The position numbers and the translations under genes were made by a program. A DNA stretch of 64,000 nt from Prevotella sp. (GTDB lineage Bacteria; Bacteroidota; Bacteroidia; Bacteroidales; Bacteroidaceae): the NCBI GenBank assembly GCA_017412705.1, contig JAFPWS010000002.1:1-64000 (forward strand), given 5' to 3'. Shown here piece after piece: positions 25,433 through 34,374 of the stretch (position 1 is its first letter; each line of letters begins with the position of its first letter). The notes beneath the pieces are model-generated. The model worked only from the letters and a program-made list of their open reading frames with translations. It was not told the origin of the DNA and did no database searches.

Positions 25433-26287
25433 ATGACGATGATGAGAAAAACAGTGTTGTTCCTTTTGTCGCTGACAATGGTTTCAAGCATGATGGCACA
25501 GGGTGAGAACACCATGCAGAACGTAAGTGTGATGGACCTGACCTATACGGTAAAGGAGGGTACCAAGTCGGGGGTGGCAACGGTGGTGGGTGCCGTACTC
25601 GACGTCCTTTCCGACCAGACTACCACCGAGGAGCCAGGCTATGCAGATGCCGTGCGGGCCAGTGTCATCACGGCCCTGGGTAACGTGCGGCGCTTCACCG
25701 TCACCGACGGACTGCAGGTGAGGCCTAACGACGAGACGAACATCATTGCCGACGGCACCATCAACTACATCTCGGTCACAAAGGAGCTGAAAACGTCATC
25801 AGAAAACAAGACCCCACAGTTCTACGCCCAGATCAATCTCACCCTCAACATGAAGGACGCTGTAAGCGGCAAGGTGTTGAACAGTCAGGCGTTTGAGGTG
25901 ACCAGGTCGAGTTGGCTGTGGTACAAAAGCAGCGATACAGCCATCAAGAACGCATTGGAGACTCTGCGCACAAAGATTGAAAAACATTACAACACGGCTT
26001 ATCCTTACACGGCCCGGATTCTGGAGCGCGGCATGGAGAAGAACGACAAGCAGAAGGAGCTTTACATTGACCTCGGTGCAGCACACGGTCTCCAGGAGGG
26101 AACGCACTTCAACGTCTACGCCATTGGCAGCATAGGCGGCAAGGAGACACGCAAGCAAATCGGCCGTCTGAAGGTGAAGTCCGTTGAGGGCGACGAGGTG
26201 AGCCTCTGCAAGGTCAGTTCCGGCGGCAGGGATATCAAGGCTGCCATTGACGCAGGACAACAGCTGCTCATCATTTCTACAGATTAA
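25433..26287 (+). CDS. Secreted CsgG-like protein with FlgT-C-like end, hypothetical
   Basis: A 284-residue protein from ATG 25433 with a signal peptide (MMRKTVLFLLSLTMVSSMMA). Residues 25-170 (NVSVMDLTYTVKEG, YADAVRASVITALGNVRRFTVTDG, ADGTINYISVTKEL, AQINLTLNMKDAVSGKVL) follow the order of CsgG-like periplasmic proteins. The last 70 residues (LYIDLGAAHGLQEGTHFNVYAIG, GRLKVKSVEGDEVSLCKV) resemble the FlgT C-terminal barrel that recognises trans-envelope machinery. The homology is judged by pattern only. ATG codons at 25439 and 25442 are alternative starts. Confidence 0.55.
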   Translation: MTMMRKTVLFLLSLTMVSSMMAQGENTMQNVSVMDLTYTVKEGTKSGVATVVGAVLDVLSDQTTTEEPGYADAVRASVITALGNVRRFTVTDGLQVRPNDETNIIADGTINYISVTKELKTSSENKTPQFYAQINLTLNMKDAVSGKVLNSQAFEVTRSSWLWYKSSDTAIKNALETLRTKIEKHYNTAYPYTARILERGMEKNDKQKELYIDLGAAHGLQEGTHFNVYAIGSIGGKETRKQIGRLKVKSVEGDEVSLCKVSSGGRDIKAAIDAGQQLLIISTD

Positions 26288-26288
26288 C

Positions 26289-28340
26289 TCAATTCTCCTG
26301 GTATTCCTGAATGTCGGCGGGTATCCAGAACCAGAAGGTGGAGCCTTTGCCGACCTCGCTGTCGACGCCTATCTGGCCGTCGCACTTCTCGATGATAGCC
26401 TTACAGATGGAGAGGCCCAGACCGGTGCCCTGGATATAGTCGTTGAGCTTGACAAAACGCTCGAAGATGCGGTCTTTCTGCTCTTGCGGAATGCCGGAAC
26501 CGGTGTCTTCGCAGTAGGCATAGAGACCTTGGCGTCCCTGACGCTCCTCAATGCGATAGCCGACGCGGATATGGCCCTGGTGGGTGTACTTGACGGCATT
26601 GGTGACGAAGTTGGTGACGACCTGGTCGAGGCGGGCACTGTCGAGGCTGGTGAGAAGCTTGCTGTATGGGTTGTCTTTCTGGAACTCTACGGTAGGTTCC
26701 TCAACGCGCTGTGCAAGTGACTGGCAGAGGTCGTCGAAGTTGCGGGCAATGTCGACCTGCTTGGGGATAATCTGCATGGCATTGGCATCGACGTTGGAGA
26801 GCACGAGGATGTCGTTGATGAGACGAAGCAGCATGTCGCAGTTGTTGTGGATGATGCGTATCATCTCTTTCTTTTCTTCGGGACCCTCGATGGCCTGCAG
26901 GAGGTCGGAGAAGCCGACAATGGCATTGAGCGGGGTGCGTATCTCGTGGGTCATATTGGCCAGGAAGACGGACTTGAGGCGTCCGGAGTCGTTGGCACGC
27001 TCGGTCTCTTGCTTGAGCTGCTCTTGCTTGCGCATGAGGCTGGATATGTTACGGATAAGTCCGAAGCCTCCTATAAGGTTGCCCTCCTTGTCGTACAGGG
27101 GGATGCTGTTAATCTGGTTCCACTGCACTTCGTCGCCGGCGTGGAAGATGGGGCGGGTGCGGCCCATATAGCTCATGGAGGTGGTATAGAAATCCTGAGG
27201 GTGTGCGAAGTGCTCGATGATGGTTTCCCTGTTGTCGATGAAGTATTCGCCGAGCTGCTTGAAAGTAACCTCGAGTTCTACGGTGCTCAGGCCCTTGTAG
27301 AACTGGATGGTGCCATCGGCAAACGACGAGCGCCAGGCGCGCATCTCGCAGGCTTCCATCATAAAGGTAAGCTCCTCCTCGTAGGCCCTGATGCGCTCGT
27401 TGGCTTTCTGTATCTCGATGTCGTTGAGCTTGGCCTGCTGGTACATCTGGCGCTCCTCGGTGACGTTGCGGGTGGCGATGGCGAGATATGCTATCTGGCC
27501 CTTCTCGTCGTAGATGGGGTGCAGGCGGGTCTCGAGGTAATCGTAGATGTCGCGCTCAGGCACTATGCTCAGATGGCAGAACCACAGTTCCTCGATGTTG
27601 TCCTTGTCGACAACCTCGCGGAAGGGAGACAGGTCGAAGAGGTTTGTCTTGGAGAAGAACTCGTCGTACTCGTCAGAGTCGAAGTGGCATATCTCGCGCA
27701 TCATCTGGTTGGAGTCGAGAAGCCAACCGTCGGGAGTATAGAACGACAGTCCGATGATGGAGTGCTCGAAGATGAGCTTGTAGCGGCTGGCAAGGCGGTT
27801 GGCTTCCTGCTCGTCCTGGCGCAGCTTGCTCTCGTCCTTGATGGTGCTGATGACGTTGCTGACATAGCGGGTGCCCGGCTGGTACTCGGGCACGCTGACG
27901 TTGTGGAGGTAGCCCCAGTGTGGATTCTGGCCGGTGAAGTCGAAGTTCCAGCGGTAGTAGAACTCGGCACGTTTCAGTCCGCAGTAGATGATCTGGCGGA
28001 ACCACTCTAACGTCTCTTCCAGGTCGTCTGGGTGAACATGTCTTTTCCAAAGCTCCAAATCGAGTCCCTTTTCGGGGAACATGGTGCCGTAGAGCCTGTA
28101 GATATACTTTTCGCGCAGGTCGTAGCGCACCACGTCGTTGGAGGTAATGGCCACGGCCTGGTCCATCATCTGGGTGATGGTCCTGGCCTTTTCCATACGC
28201 CGGCGTACGCGAAGCAGTATCATGCGGTTGGAGATGAGTACGATGACGAAGATGGTCACAATGCCGACGATGAGGATGAGGGGCAACAGCTGGGGCATCT
28301 TAAACGCCAATACATTATATATAATACGTAGGACTGTCAT
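26289..28340 (-). CDS. PAS-domain sensor histidine kinase (canonical)
   Basis: A 683-residue membrane kinase. One helix near the N-terminus (LLPLILIVGIVTIFVIVLI) is followed by about three PAS-like regions, the HisKA dimerisation domain with H465 in FLANMTHEIRTPLNAIVGFSDLL, the N-box QVVTNFVTNAVKYT, G1 DTGSGIPQEQ and G2 GTGLGLSICKAI. All catalytic motifs are intact. It lacks a receiver domain, and no response regulator gene is adjacent. It follows the degenerate kinase gene by 22 bp in the same direction. Confidence 0.92.
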   Translation of the reverse strand: MTVLRIIYNVLAFKMPQLLPLILIVGIVTIFVIVLISNRMILLRVRRRMEKARTITQMMDQAVAITSNDVVRYDLREKYIYRLYGTMFPEKGLDLELWKRHVHPDDLEETLEWFRQIIYCGLKRAEFYYRWNFDFTGQNPHWGYLHNVSVPEYQPGTRYVSNVISTIKDESKLRQDEQEANRLASRYKLIFEHSIIGLSFYTPDGWLLDSNQMMREICHFDSDEYDEFFSKTNLFDLSPFREVVDKDNIEELWFCHLSIVPERDIYDYLETRLHPIYDEKGQIAYLAIATRNVTEERQMYQQAKLNDIEIQKANERIRAYEEELTFMMEACEMRAWRSSFADGTIQFYKGLSTVELEVTFKQLGEYFIDNRETIIEHFAHPQDFYTTSMSYMGRTRPIFHAGDEVQWNQINSIPLYDKEGNLIGGFGLIRNISSLMRKQEQLKQETERANDSGRLKSVFLANMTHEIRTPLNAIVGFSDLLQAIEGPEEKKEMIRIIHNNCDMLLRLINDILVLSNVDANAMQIIPKQVDIARNFDDLCQSLAQRVEEPTVEFQKDNPYSKLLTSLDSARLDQVVTNFVTNAVKYTHQGHIRVGYRIEERQGRQGLYAYCEDTGSGIPQEQKDRIFERFVKLNDYIQGTGLGLSICKAIIEKCDGQIGVDSEVGKGSTFWFWIPADIQEYQEN

Positions 28341-28362
28341 AGGGCTATGCGGGGTTTAATGT

Positions 28363-30453
28363 TTAGATGATGACTTCACGCTTTTTCTCGATGGTCTTTG
28401 CCTTGCAGGGAATGGTGACCCATACGGTAGTGCCCTTGTCGATCTCGGACTGTATCTCGATGGTGCCGCCCATCTGGCTGACAAGCTCCTTGACAATTGG
28501 CAGGTCGAGGCCGGTACCGCAGAGCTCCTCGTTCTTGTTGCGTACAAAGCGGTCGAAGACGCGGGGCAGGGTCTGCTCGTCGATGCCGCGGCCAGAGTCC
28601 TCAATGCTGAAGATAAGCTCGCCGTGGCGGTATTCGTACTTGGCGCGGATGAAGCCTTTTTCAGTATGGCTGACGGACTGGACGCAGAGTTTTTCGATAA
28701 TCTTGCCGAGGTATTCCTGGTCTACATGCACCACGAGGTGATTGTAGGGGTTCTCGATGACGGTCTTGACCTTGGGGTTGACGCTGCTCCAGCCCATCTG
28801 GCAGTGACTGTCGAAAATCAGGGCGAAATCGACGTCGGCCTTATTGTACTCTATCATGTTGGCATCGATGCGCGAGAGGAAGAGGATGTCGTTGACGAGT
28901 GCAAGCAGGGTGTTGGAGTTGCGCTTGATTTCCTCGACAAAGACGGTCTCGTCAGCCTCGTCGTGCTCCGACTCGAAGAGCTCGGCAAAACCTACCACGG
29001 TGTTCAGCGGGGTACGGATCTCATAGCTCATGTTGGTGAGGAACGACTGCTTGAGCAGCTCGGTCTCCTGGGCTTTCTTGGTCTCGACGGCAAGGCGGCG
29101 CTCGGTCTCTACCATGTCGGTCATGTTACGGCAGAGCCCGAAGTAGCGCACTACGTGTCCATCGGCGTCCTTCATGGGCACCATGTTGAACATCAGCCAT
29201 ATCTGACGGCCTTTCTTGTCGCGTATCTCGGTCTCGATGGTCTCGACGATGGGGCGTGACGTCAGGTGGTCCATACGGTTGAGCACGCTGGAGACGACAC
29301 GGCGGAAGCGCGGTGTGGCCAGTCGGATACAGCGCAGCTGCGAGAACTTGAGCTGCGTCTCGCTGATGTTGCCTGAGACCTCGAAGGTATAGGACTTCGG
29401 ATGGTAGTTCACCAGACGCACATCGCTGACGCGCAGGGCGTAGTTGATGTTGGCGATATAGTTCTGAATGTCGTCGTTGACCTTGCGCAGCATATTGATA
29501 CTCTCCTTCTGGCGGTGGTACGACTCTACCATCTCGGTGATGTCGCGGCCTGCCATGTAGAAGCCTTCAAGTTCACCCTCCTCGTTGCGGATGGGGTTGA
29601 TGGTGGACTCGTAGTACATCTTGCCTGCCAGTCCTAACTCTTTGGTACGATAGATTTCGTCCTGGTAATCTTTGAAGTCGATGATTGACGAGGTGCGTGT
29701 GTTCTCCAGGGTAGCCACTTCGAGGTTATTGAGGAAGGGGTTGTTTTCGAGCAGGAACTGCTGCTCCTGGAGCACCATCGCACGGCTTGGGATGTTGAAC
29801 GACCTGCAGGCCTTGTCGTTGATGTCGGTCAGCACACCGTTACTGTCGTAGTAGAACATGTCGACAAGAGAGGTGTTGAACACGGTATGGTAGCGGATGA
29901 GCAACTGGTTCACATTGCGCTGCCTCATACGCTCCTCGGTGACATCCTGCTGGATGCCCAGCAGGCGGGCTGCCTTTCCTTGCTGGTCGTGGCTGACGAC
30001 GGAGAGTTTGACTTCGTAGTAGCGTATGTCGTCTTTATCCTTGGCATTGCTCTTGAGCTCGGCGGTGGAGGCGGTGAGGCGACCCTCACAGATGTCGAAG
30101 ATATCCTTGCGCATCAACTCGAAATCGTCGCGGTCGTATAACTCGGAGAAGGTGACGGGGTTGTACTCTTGGTCGTACTTACCGATTGCGGTGAGGGTGA
30201 TGTAATGTCGGCTGGCGACGTCGTAGAGCCACAGCCGCAGGTTACCGGTCTGCAGCACCAGCGCCATACGTTCGTTAAGTCTTTGGTTCTGCGCCTTGAC
30301 ATCCTGCTCACGGAGAATATAGAGTCTGTTATAGAACAAAAGGACGAAAACGCTAATAAGAAAAGCAGCCATCACATACACTACGATATGCTCTGCGTTG
30401 AAGGCCTCCATCACCATATCCGGCTGGGCAGCTAAGATTATATGTTGATTCAT
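28363..30453 (-). CDS. Degenerate sensor kinase lacking the phospho-acceptor histidine
   Basis: A 696-residue protein of the same architecture as the kinase at 26289: one helix (YVMAAFLISVFVLLFYNRLYIL), PAS regions, HisKA and ATPase domains. Three motifs are altered. The H-box reads NMSYEIRTPLN with Tyr477 in place of His (codon TAT at 29023-29025), the N-box reads KLCVQSVSHT with Gln in place of the metal-binding Asn, and G2 reads GTGLDLPI. G1 DSGRGIDEQ is kept. It cannot autophosphorylate in the usual way and may act as a partner or sensor for the kinase encoded 22 bp downstream. It is the first gene of the pair. Confidence 0.9.
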   Translation of the reverse strand: MNQHIILAAQPDMVMEAFNAEHIVVYVMAAFLISVFVLLFYNRLYILREQDVKAQNQRLNERMALVLQTGNLRLWLYDVASRHYITLTAIGKYDQEYNPVTFSELYDRDDFELMRKDIFDICEGRLTASTAELKSNAKDKDDIRYYEVKLSVVSHDQQGKAARLLGIQQDVTEERMRQRNVNQLLIRYHTVFNTSLVDMFYYDSNGVLTDINDKACRSFNIPSRAMVLQEQQFLLENNPFLNNLEVATLENTRTSSIIDFKDYQDEIYRTKELGLAGKMYYESTINPIRNEEGELEGFYMAGRDITEMVESYHRQKESINMLRKVNDDIQNYIANINYALRVSDVRLVNYHPKSYTFEVSGNISETQLKFSQLRCIRLATPRFRRVVSSVLNRMDHLTSRPIVETIETEIRDKKGRQIWLMFNMVPMKDADGHVVRYFGLCRNMTDMVETERRLAVETKKAQETELLKQSFLTNMSYEIRTPLNTVVGFAELFESEHDEADETVFVEEIKRNSNTLLALVNDILFLSRIDANMIEYNKADVDFALIFDSHCQMGWSSVNPKVKTVIENPYNHLVVHVDQEYLGKIIEKLCVQSVSHTEKGFIRAKYEYRHGELIFSIEDSGRGIDEQTLPRVFDRFVRNKNEELCGTGLDLPIVKELVSQMGGTIEIQSEIDKGTTVWVTIPCKAKTIEKKREVII

Positions 30454-30496
30454 AGAATAAGGTTTCTTTTTATTGGATAACAGCCATTATTGCCCA

Positions 30497-30504
30497 CAAA
30501 GATA
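30497..30504 (-). promoter_or_regulatory. -7 box TATCTTTG, sensor kinase pair
   Basis: 43 nt before the ATG at 30453; divergent from the frr promoter. Confidence 0.6.
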
Positions 30505-30567
30505 GGCAAAATTTGCACATTCACCAAATTTTTTTGGATTTTATTTTGTATTTTGCCCACTTATTCG

Positions 30568-30575
30568 TAACTTTG
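30568..30575 (+). promoter_or_regulatory. -7 box TAACTTTG, frr-rsgA
   Basis: 29 nt before the frr start. Confidence 0.6.
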
Positions 30576-30604
30576 TCGATAGAAAACCCAAAATATCAAG
30601 AATT

Positions 30605-31165
30605 ATGATAGACGTAAAAGAAACTTTAGCCGCAGCTGATGAGCGCATGGAGATGGCAGCAATGTTCCTGGAGGAAGAGCTGAACCGTGTGCGTGCAGGA
30701 CGTGCCAACGTAGCAATCCTGAGCGGAGTGAGAGTAGAGTCGTACGGTCAGAAAGTACCCCTGAACCAAGTTGCTAACGTGTCGACACCCGACGCCAGAA
30801 CCATAGCCATCAAGCCTTGGGACCGCAAGCAGATCAAGGACATCGAGAAGGCCATCATGGACTCCGACGTGGGCATCACGCCAGAGAACAACGGCGAGAT
30901 TATCCGCCTGGGTATCCCCCAGCCTACTGAGGAGCGCCGCCGCGACCTGGTAAAGCAGTGCAACAAGATTGCCGAGAAGGCCAAGGTGGAAGTGCGCAAC
31001 GTACGCGGCGACATCAAGGACAAGCTGAAGAAAGCCATCAAGGACGGCCTGAGCGAGGACAACGAGAAGGATGCCGAGTTGGAGCTGCAGAAGCTGCACG
31101 ACAAGTACATCAAGAAGCTGGACGAGCTGATGGAGGCCAAGAACAAGGAGATTATGACGGTTTAA
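30605..31165 (+). CDS. frr: Ribosome recycling factor
   Basis: A 186-residue factor that, with EF-G, releases ribosomes from mRNA after termination. It has the family landmarks EELNRVRAGRANVAIL, the VESYGQKVPLNQVANVSTPDARTI core, PWDRKQIKDIEKAI and the long C-terminal helix with RRRDLVKQCNKIAEKAKVEVRNVR. Its TAA stop is immediately followed by the rsgA ATG. Confidence 0.97.
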   Translation: MIDVKETLAAADERMEMAAMFLEEELNRVRAGRANVAILSGVRVESYGQKVPLNQVANVSTPDARTIAIKPWDRKQIKDIEKAIMDSDVGITPENNGEIIRLGIPQPTEERRRDLVKQCNKIAEKAKVEVRNVRGDIKDKLKKAIKDGLSEDNEKDAELELQKLHDKYIKKLDELMEAKNKEIMTV

Positions 31166-32125
31166 ATGCACGGCCTCGTCATTAAGAATACTGGCAGTTG
31201 GTACACCGTCCTGACGGACGATGGGTCAACTGTCGATTGTAAGATAAAAGGTAATTTCCGTCTGCGTGGCATACGGAGCACCAATCCCGTGGCTGTCGGC
31301 GACAGGGTGGAGATAGAGGTGAGCGGCGAGGGCGCAGAGACGAGAGGCTGGATTACCGACATCGAGGAGCGCCGCAACTACATCATCCGCAAGAGCATCA
31401 ACCTGTCGAAGCAGAGCCACATCATTGCCGCCAACGTAGACCAGGCCCTACTGGTGGTGACGGTGGTGAAGCCTGAGACGTCGACAACCTTCATAGACCG
31501 CTTCCTGGCCTCGGCAGAGGCCTACCGGGTGCCTGTCATCCTGGTATTCAACAAGAGCGACCTGCTGGGGGAGGACGAGCTGCGCTACCAGCAGATGATG
31601 ATGACCCTCTACGAGACGGTGGGCTACGAGTGTCATGCCATCTCGGCTACTACAGGCGACGGTGTGGAGGCGCTGCTGCCCTTGCTGAAAGGGAAGATTA
31701 CCCTGCTGAGCGGCAACTCGGGAGTGGGCAAGTCGACGCTCATCAACCGCATACTGCCGCATGCCAACCTGAAGACCGCCGACATCAGTGACGCCCATCA
31801 GACAGGCATGCATACCACTACCTTCTCAGAGATGATCAGCCTATCGCCATCGGGGGACGACAGAGAGGCTTCATGGCTCATCGACACCCCGGGCATCAAG
31901 GGCTTCGGCACCTTCGACATGGAGCGCGAAGAGCTGACCAGCTACTTCAAGGAGATTTTTGAATTCTCCAAGCAGTGCCGCTTCAGCGACTGCACGCATA
32001 CCCACGAGCCAGGCTGTGCCGTACTCAAAGCCGTAGAAGAACACTACATAGCGCAAAGCCGCTACCAGTCGTACCTCTCCATGCTGGACGACAAGGACGA
32101 GAACAAATACCGCGAAGCCTATTAA
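31166..32125 (+). CDS. rsgA: Ribosome small subunit-dependent GTPase A
   Basis: A 319-residue circularly permuted GTPase for late 30S maturation. The N-terminal OB fold (VGDRVEIEV) is followed by the permuted GTPase order: NKSD (G4), then GNSGVGKST (G1) and [11 protein letters not shown] (G3). The C-terminal zinc-binding segment has the spaced residues [14 protein letters not shown]. It follows frr with no gap, so the two are probably one transcript. Confidence 0.96.
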   Translation: MHGLVIKNTGSWYTVLTDDGSTVDCKIKGNFRLRGIRSTNPVAVGDRVEIEVSGEGAETRGWITDIEERRNYIIRKSINLSKQSHIIAANVDQALLVVTVVKPETSTTFIDRFLASAEAYRVPVILVFNKSDLLGEDELRYQQMMMTLYETVGYECHAISATTGDGVEALLPLLKGKITLLSGNSGVGKSTLINRILPHANLKTADISDAHQTGMHTTTFSEMISLSPSGDDREASWLIDTPGIKGFGTFDMEREELTSYFKEIFEFSKQCRFSDCTHTHEPGCAVLKAVEEHYIAQSRYQSYLSMLDDKDENKYREAY

Positions 32126-32143
32126 GCTTCGCGGTTATTCTTT
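32110..32143 (+). terminator. rsgA terminator
   Basis: CCGCGAAGC (32110-32118), 7-nt loop, GCTTCGCGG (32126-32134), then TTATTCTTT. The stem begins inside the last codons of rsgA. Confidence 0.8.
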
Positions 32144-32999
32144 AAGCACCAATTGTTATCGTATATTTCGACATGAACGAGGCACCTGGCAACAGGTGGT
32201 TCATGAGGGGCTTGTCCTTGAACTCCCCCTTGAAACCGCGTGGGTCGCCAATGCCGTACCAAGGCTCTATGCAGACGAAGGGGGCATGCTTGTCGAAGGG
32301 ACTCCAGAAGGCACAGACGGGTGTCTTGTAGTCGACGGTGACGGCAGGCTCGCCATTGGTGTCCATCAGCATGGCGCGACGGGTCTGGTTCTTGTGAATC
32401 TTGACGCTGTCGTTGCGGAAGAAGTTGTTGTTAATCTCCAGGATACCCATATCGGACTCCAAGGGCACATCCACCATGTCGTGAGAGCCATCGGCATAGC
32501 TCTTCAGGGCATCCATAGGTTCCTCGTTGTCGAGCTTGATGATGCCTTCCAACTTGCCGCCTGGGACATTGAAGGCCGGGTGGCCTCCTATCTGGAAGTG
32601 AATCTCACGGGTGTCGGTGTTCTCGACATGCCAGATGACATGCACCTTGTTGCCCTCCAGGCGATAGGTAATGGCCAGGTTGAAGCGATAGGGGTAGACC
32701 TGCAGGGTCTCGTCACTCTCGTGCAGGGCAAAGGTCAGCTTGTCGGAAGTCTGGCTGACGAGAGTAAACTCCTTGTCGCGTGCAAAGCCATGGCGAGGCA
32801 GGTGATACTCCTTGCCGTCGACACGATAGGTGTTGTCGTTGACGCTACATACCAGGGGGAAGAGGATGGGCGAATGGCGCGTCCACTCAGGACCTGCCTG
32901 CCACATGTACTCACGTCCCTCACTGTCTTTCACACTCTGGAGCTCGGCTCCCACTTCAGCGACACGGATGGTCAGCTGTTCATTCTTCAATTCTACCAT
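32142..32999 (-). CDS. Aldose 1-epimerase family protein
   Basis: A 285-residue protein of the galactose mutarotase-like fold. Conserved pieces are ELQSVKDSEGREYMWQAGPEWTRHSPILFPLV near the start, YHLPRHGFARDKEF, the FQIGGHPAFNVPG segment with the catalytic-region histidine, and CIEPWYGIGDPRG with the conserved glutamate near the end. This is the LacX/YeaD-type subgroup; it would interconvert sugar or sugar-phosphate anomers. It is encoded tail to tail with rsgA. Confidence 0.88.
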   Translation of the reverse strand: MVELKNEQLTIRVAEVGAELQSVKDSEGREYMWQAGPEWTRHSPILFPLVCSVNDNTYRVDGKEYHLPRHGFARDKEFTLVSQTSDKLTFALHESDETLQVYPYRFNLAITYRLEGNKVHVIWHVENTDTREIHFQIGGHPAFNVPGGKLEGIIKLDNEEPMDALKSYADGSHDMVDVPLESDMGILEINNNFFRNDSVKIHKNQTRRAMLMDTNGEPAVTVDYKTPVCAFWSPFDKHAPFVCIEPWYGIGDPRGFKGEFKDKPLMNHLLPGASFMSKYTITIGA

Positions 33000-33017
33000 A
33001 AGACATAAATTTTACGG

Positions 33018-33025
33018 CAAATTTA
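33018..33025 (-). promoter_or_regulatory. -7 box TAAATTTG, epimerase gene
   Basis: 18 nt before the ATG at 32999. Confidence 0.45.
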
Positions 33026-33047
33026 CAAAATAATGGCCAAATATTCG

Positions 33048-33055
33048 TAACTTTG
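33048..33055 (+). promoter_or_regulatory. -7 box TAACTTTG, mnmA
   Basis: 4 nt before the ATG at 33060; transcription would start at or next to the start codon. Confidence 0.6.
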
Positions 33056-33059
33056 CAGC

Positions 33060-34199
33060 ATGATTTTAGAAGAATTAGCAAATAAACGTATTGCAGTATT
33101 GCTGTCAGGTGGCGTCGACTCCAGTGTGGTGCTCTACGAACTGGTGCGCCAGGGACTGAAGCCCGACTGCTTCTACATCAAGATTCTCTCACCTAAAGGT
33201 AGGAGTGTGGCAGGCAATGGCCCTGAGGAACAGGATGAGTGGGACTGCTCGTCGGAGGAGGATTTGGAGATGGCGACAGCCGTCTGCCACAAGTATGGCT
33301 GCCAGTTAGAGGTCATTGACTGCCATAAGGAATATTGGGAGCAGGTGACCACCTACACGATGGAAAAGGTACGCCAGGGACTTACGCCCAATCCTGACGT
33401 CATGTGCAACCGCCTGATTAAGTTTGGCGCCTTCGACGAGAAGCGGGGACACGAATACGACCTCATAGCCACAGGCCACTATGCAACGACGGAGATAGAG
33501 GAGCAAGGGGCAAGGGGCAAGGGGCAAGAGGCCCCTAAAAAATGGCTCTGCACCAGCCCTGACCCTGTAAAGGACCAGACGGACTTTCTGGCTCAGATAT
33601 ACGACTGGCAATTGAAGAAGGCATTATTTCCTATTGGCCACATGATGAAGGAAGAGGTGCGCGAGATAGCAGAGCGCGAGCATCTGGCACCAGCCCATCG
33701 GCGCGACTCGCAAGGCATCTGCTTCCTTGGGAAAATCAACTACAACGACTACATCCGCCGCTACTTGGGCGAGCAGCCTGGCGATGTCATAGAGTTGGAG
33801 ACCGGCAAACGTATCGGACAGCACAAAGGGCACTGGTTTCATACCATCGGCCAGCGCAAGGGAATGGGCTTTGGCGGCGGTCCCTGGTTTGTCGTGAAGA
33901 AAGACATTGAGCAAAACATCATCTATGTCTCCCACGGCTACGACCCACAGACAGCTTACAAGCAAGACTTCCCTATCCATGGTTTCCACAGCATCAACGG
34001 GCAGATGCCCCCAGATCAAGTAACGCTGAAGATTCGTCATACCCCCGAGTTCCTTCCCGCCCGTCTGGAGTCACAAGGCGAAGGCAGATATATAGTGCAT
34101 GCAGACACCCCCATCCATGGAGTGGCACCAGGCCAGTTCTGCGTCATCTACGACCGACAGCACCATCGTTGCTATGGCTCCGGCGAAATCACGATTTAG
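33060..34199 (+). CDS. mnmA: tRNA-specific 2-thiouridylase MnmA
   Basis: A 379-residue enzyme that thiolates U34 of tRNA-Lys, -Glu and -Gln. The PP-loop is LLSGGVDSSVVLYELV near the N-terminus; the catalytic cysteines are in NPDVMCNRLIKFGAF and RDSQGICFLGKINY; TGHYA and GQRKGMGFGGGPWFVV are also present. Between TGHYATTE and WLCTSPDPVKDQTDF an unusual EEQGARGKGQEAPKK stretch is encoded by GGGGCAA repeats. The predicted transcript is leaderless. Confidence 0.95.
   Translation: MILEELANKRIAVLLSGGVDSSVVLYELVRQGLKPDCFYIKILSPKGRSVAGNGPEEQDEWDCSSEEDLEMATAVCHKYGCQLEVIDCHKEYWEQVTTYTMEKVRQGLTPNPDVMCNRLIKFGAFDEKRGHEYDLIATGHYATTEIEEQGARGKGQEAPKKWLCTSPDPVKDQTDFLAQIYDWQLKKALFPIGHMMKEEVREIAEREHLAPAHRRDSQGICFLGKINYNDYIRRYLGEQPGDVIELETGKRIGQHKGHWFHTIGQRKGMGFGGGPWFVVKKDIEQNIIYVSHGYDPQTAYKQDFPIHGFHSINGQMPPDQVTLKIRHTPEFLPARLESQGEGRYIVHADTPIHGVAPGQFCVIYDRQHHRCYGSGEITI
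33500..33536 (+). repeat. In-frame GGGGCAA tandem repeat in mnmA
   Basis: Three GGGGCAA units start at 33507, 33514 and 33521, preceded by GAGCAA and followed by GAGGCCCCT, whose GCCCCT can pair back to AGGGGC. The tract adds EEQGARGKGQEAP to MnmA. Confidence 0.7.
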
Positions 34200-34349
34200 A
34201 ACTTTCGCAAGCTCCGCTTGCTAGTGGTTAGTGGTTAGAGGTTAGAGAAATGATGGATAAACGCAGAAAAGGGATGAAATATGGTGGAAAAGGGATGGGA
34301 ATGAACTATTCTCTAACCTCTAACCACTCACCTCTAACCTCTGAAAGTT
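34200..34349. repeat. Element A: inverted GGTTAG-type repeat element downstream of mnmA
   Basis: Forward tract of GTGGTTAG/AGGTTAGAG units at 34224-34249, a 59-nt core with no ORF, and the reverse-complement tract at 34309-34342 (TTCTCTAACCTCTAACC...). An outer 7-bp pair AACTTTC (34200-34206) and GAAAGTT (34343-34349) encloses it. Small hairpins flank both sides. The inner ends read GGTTAGAGAA, shared with elements B and C. Confidence 0.7.
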
Positions 34350-34374
34350 AAGCTTGCTTAACTTGAAAAAATGA

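Noticed and set aside
26847-28010. 387-codon plus-strand open frame opposite the sensor kinase
   Set aside because: Antisense to a histidine kinase with complete motifs; no domain seen in it.
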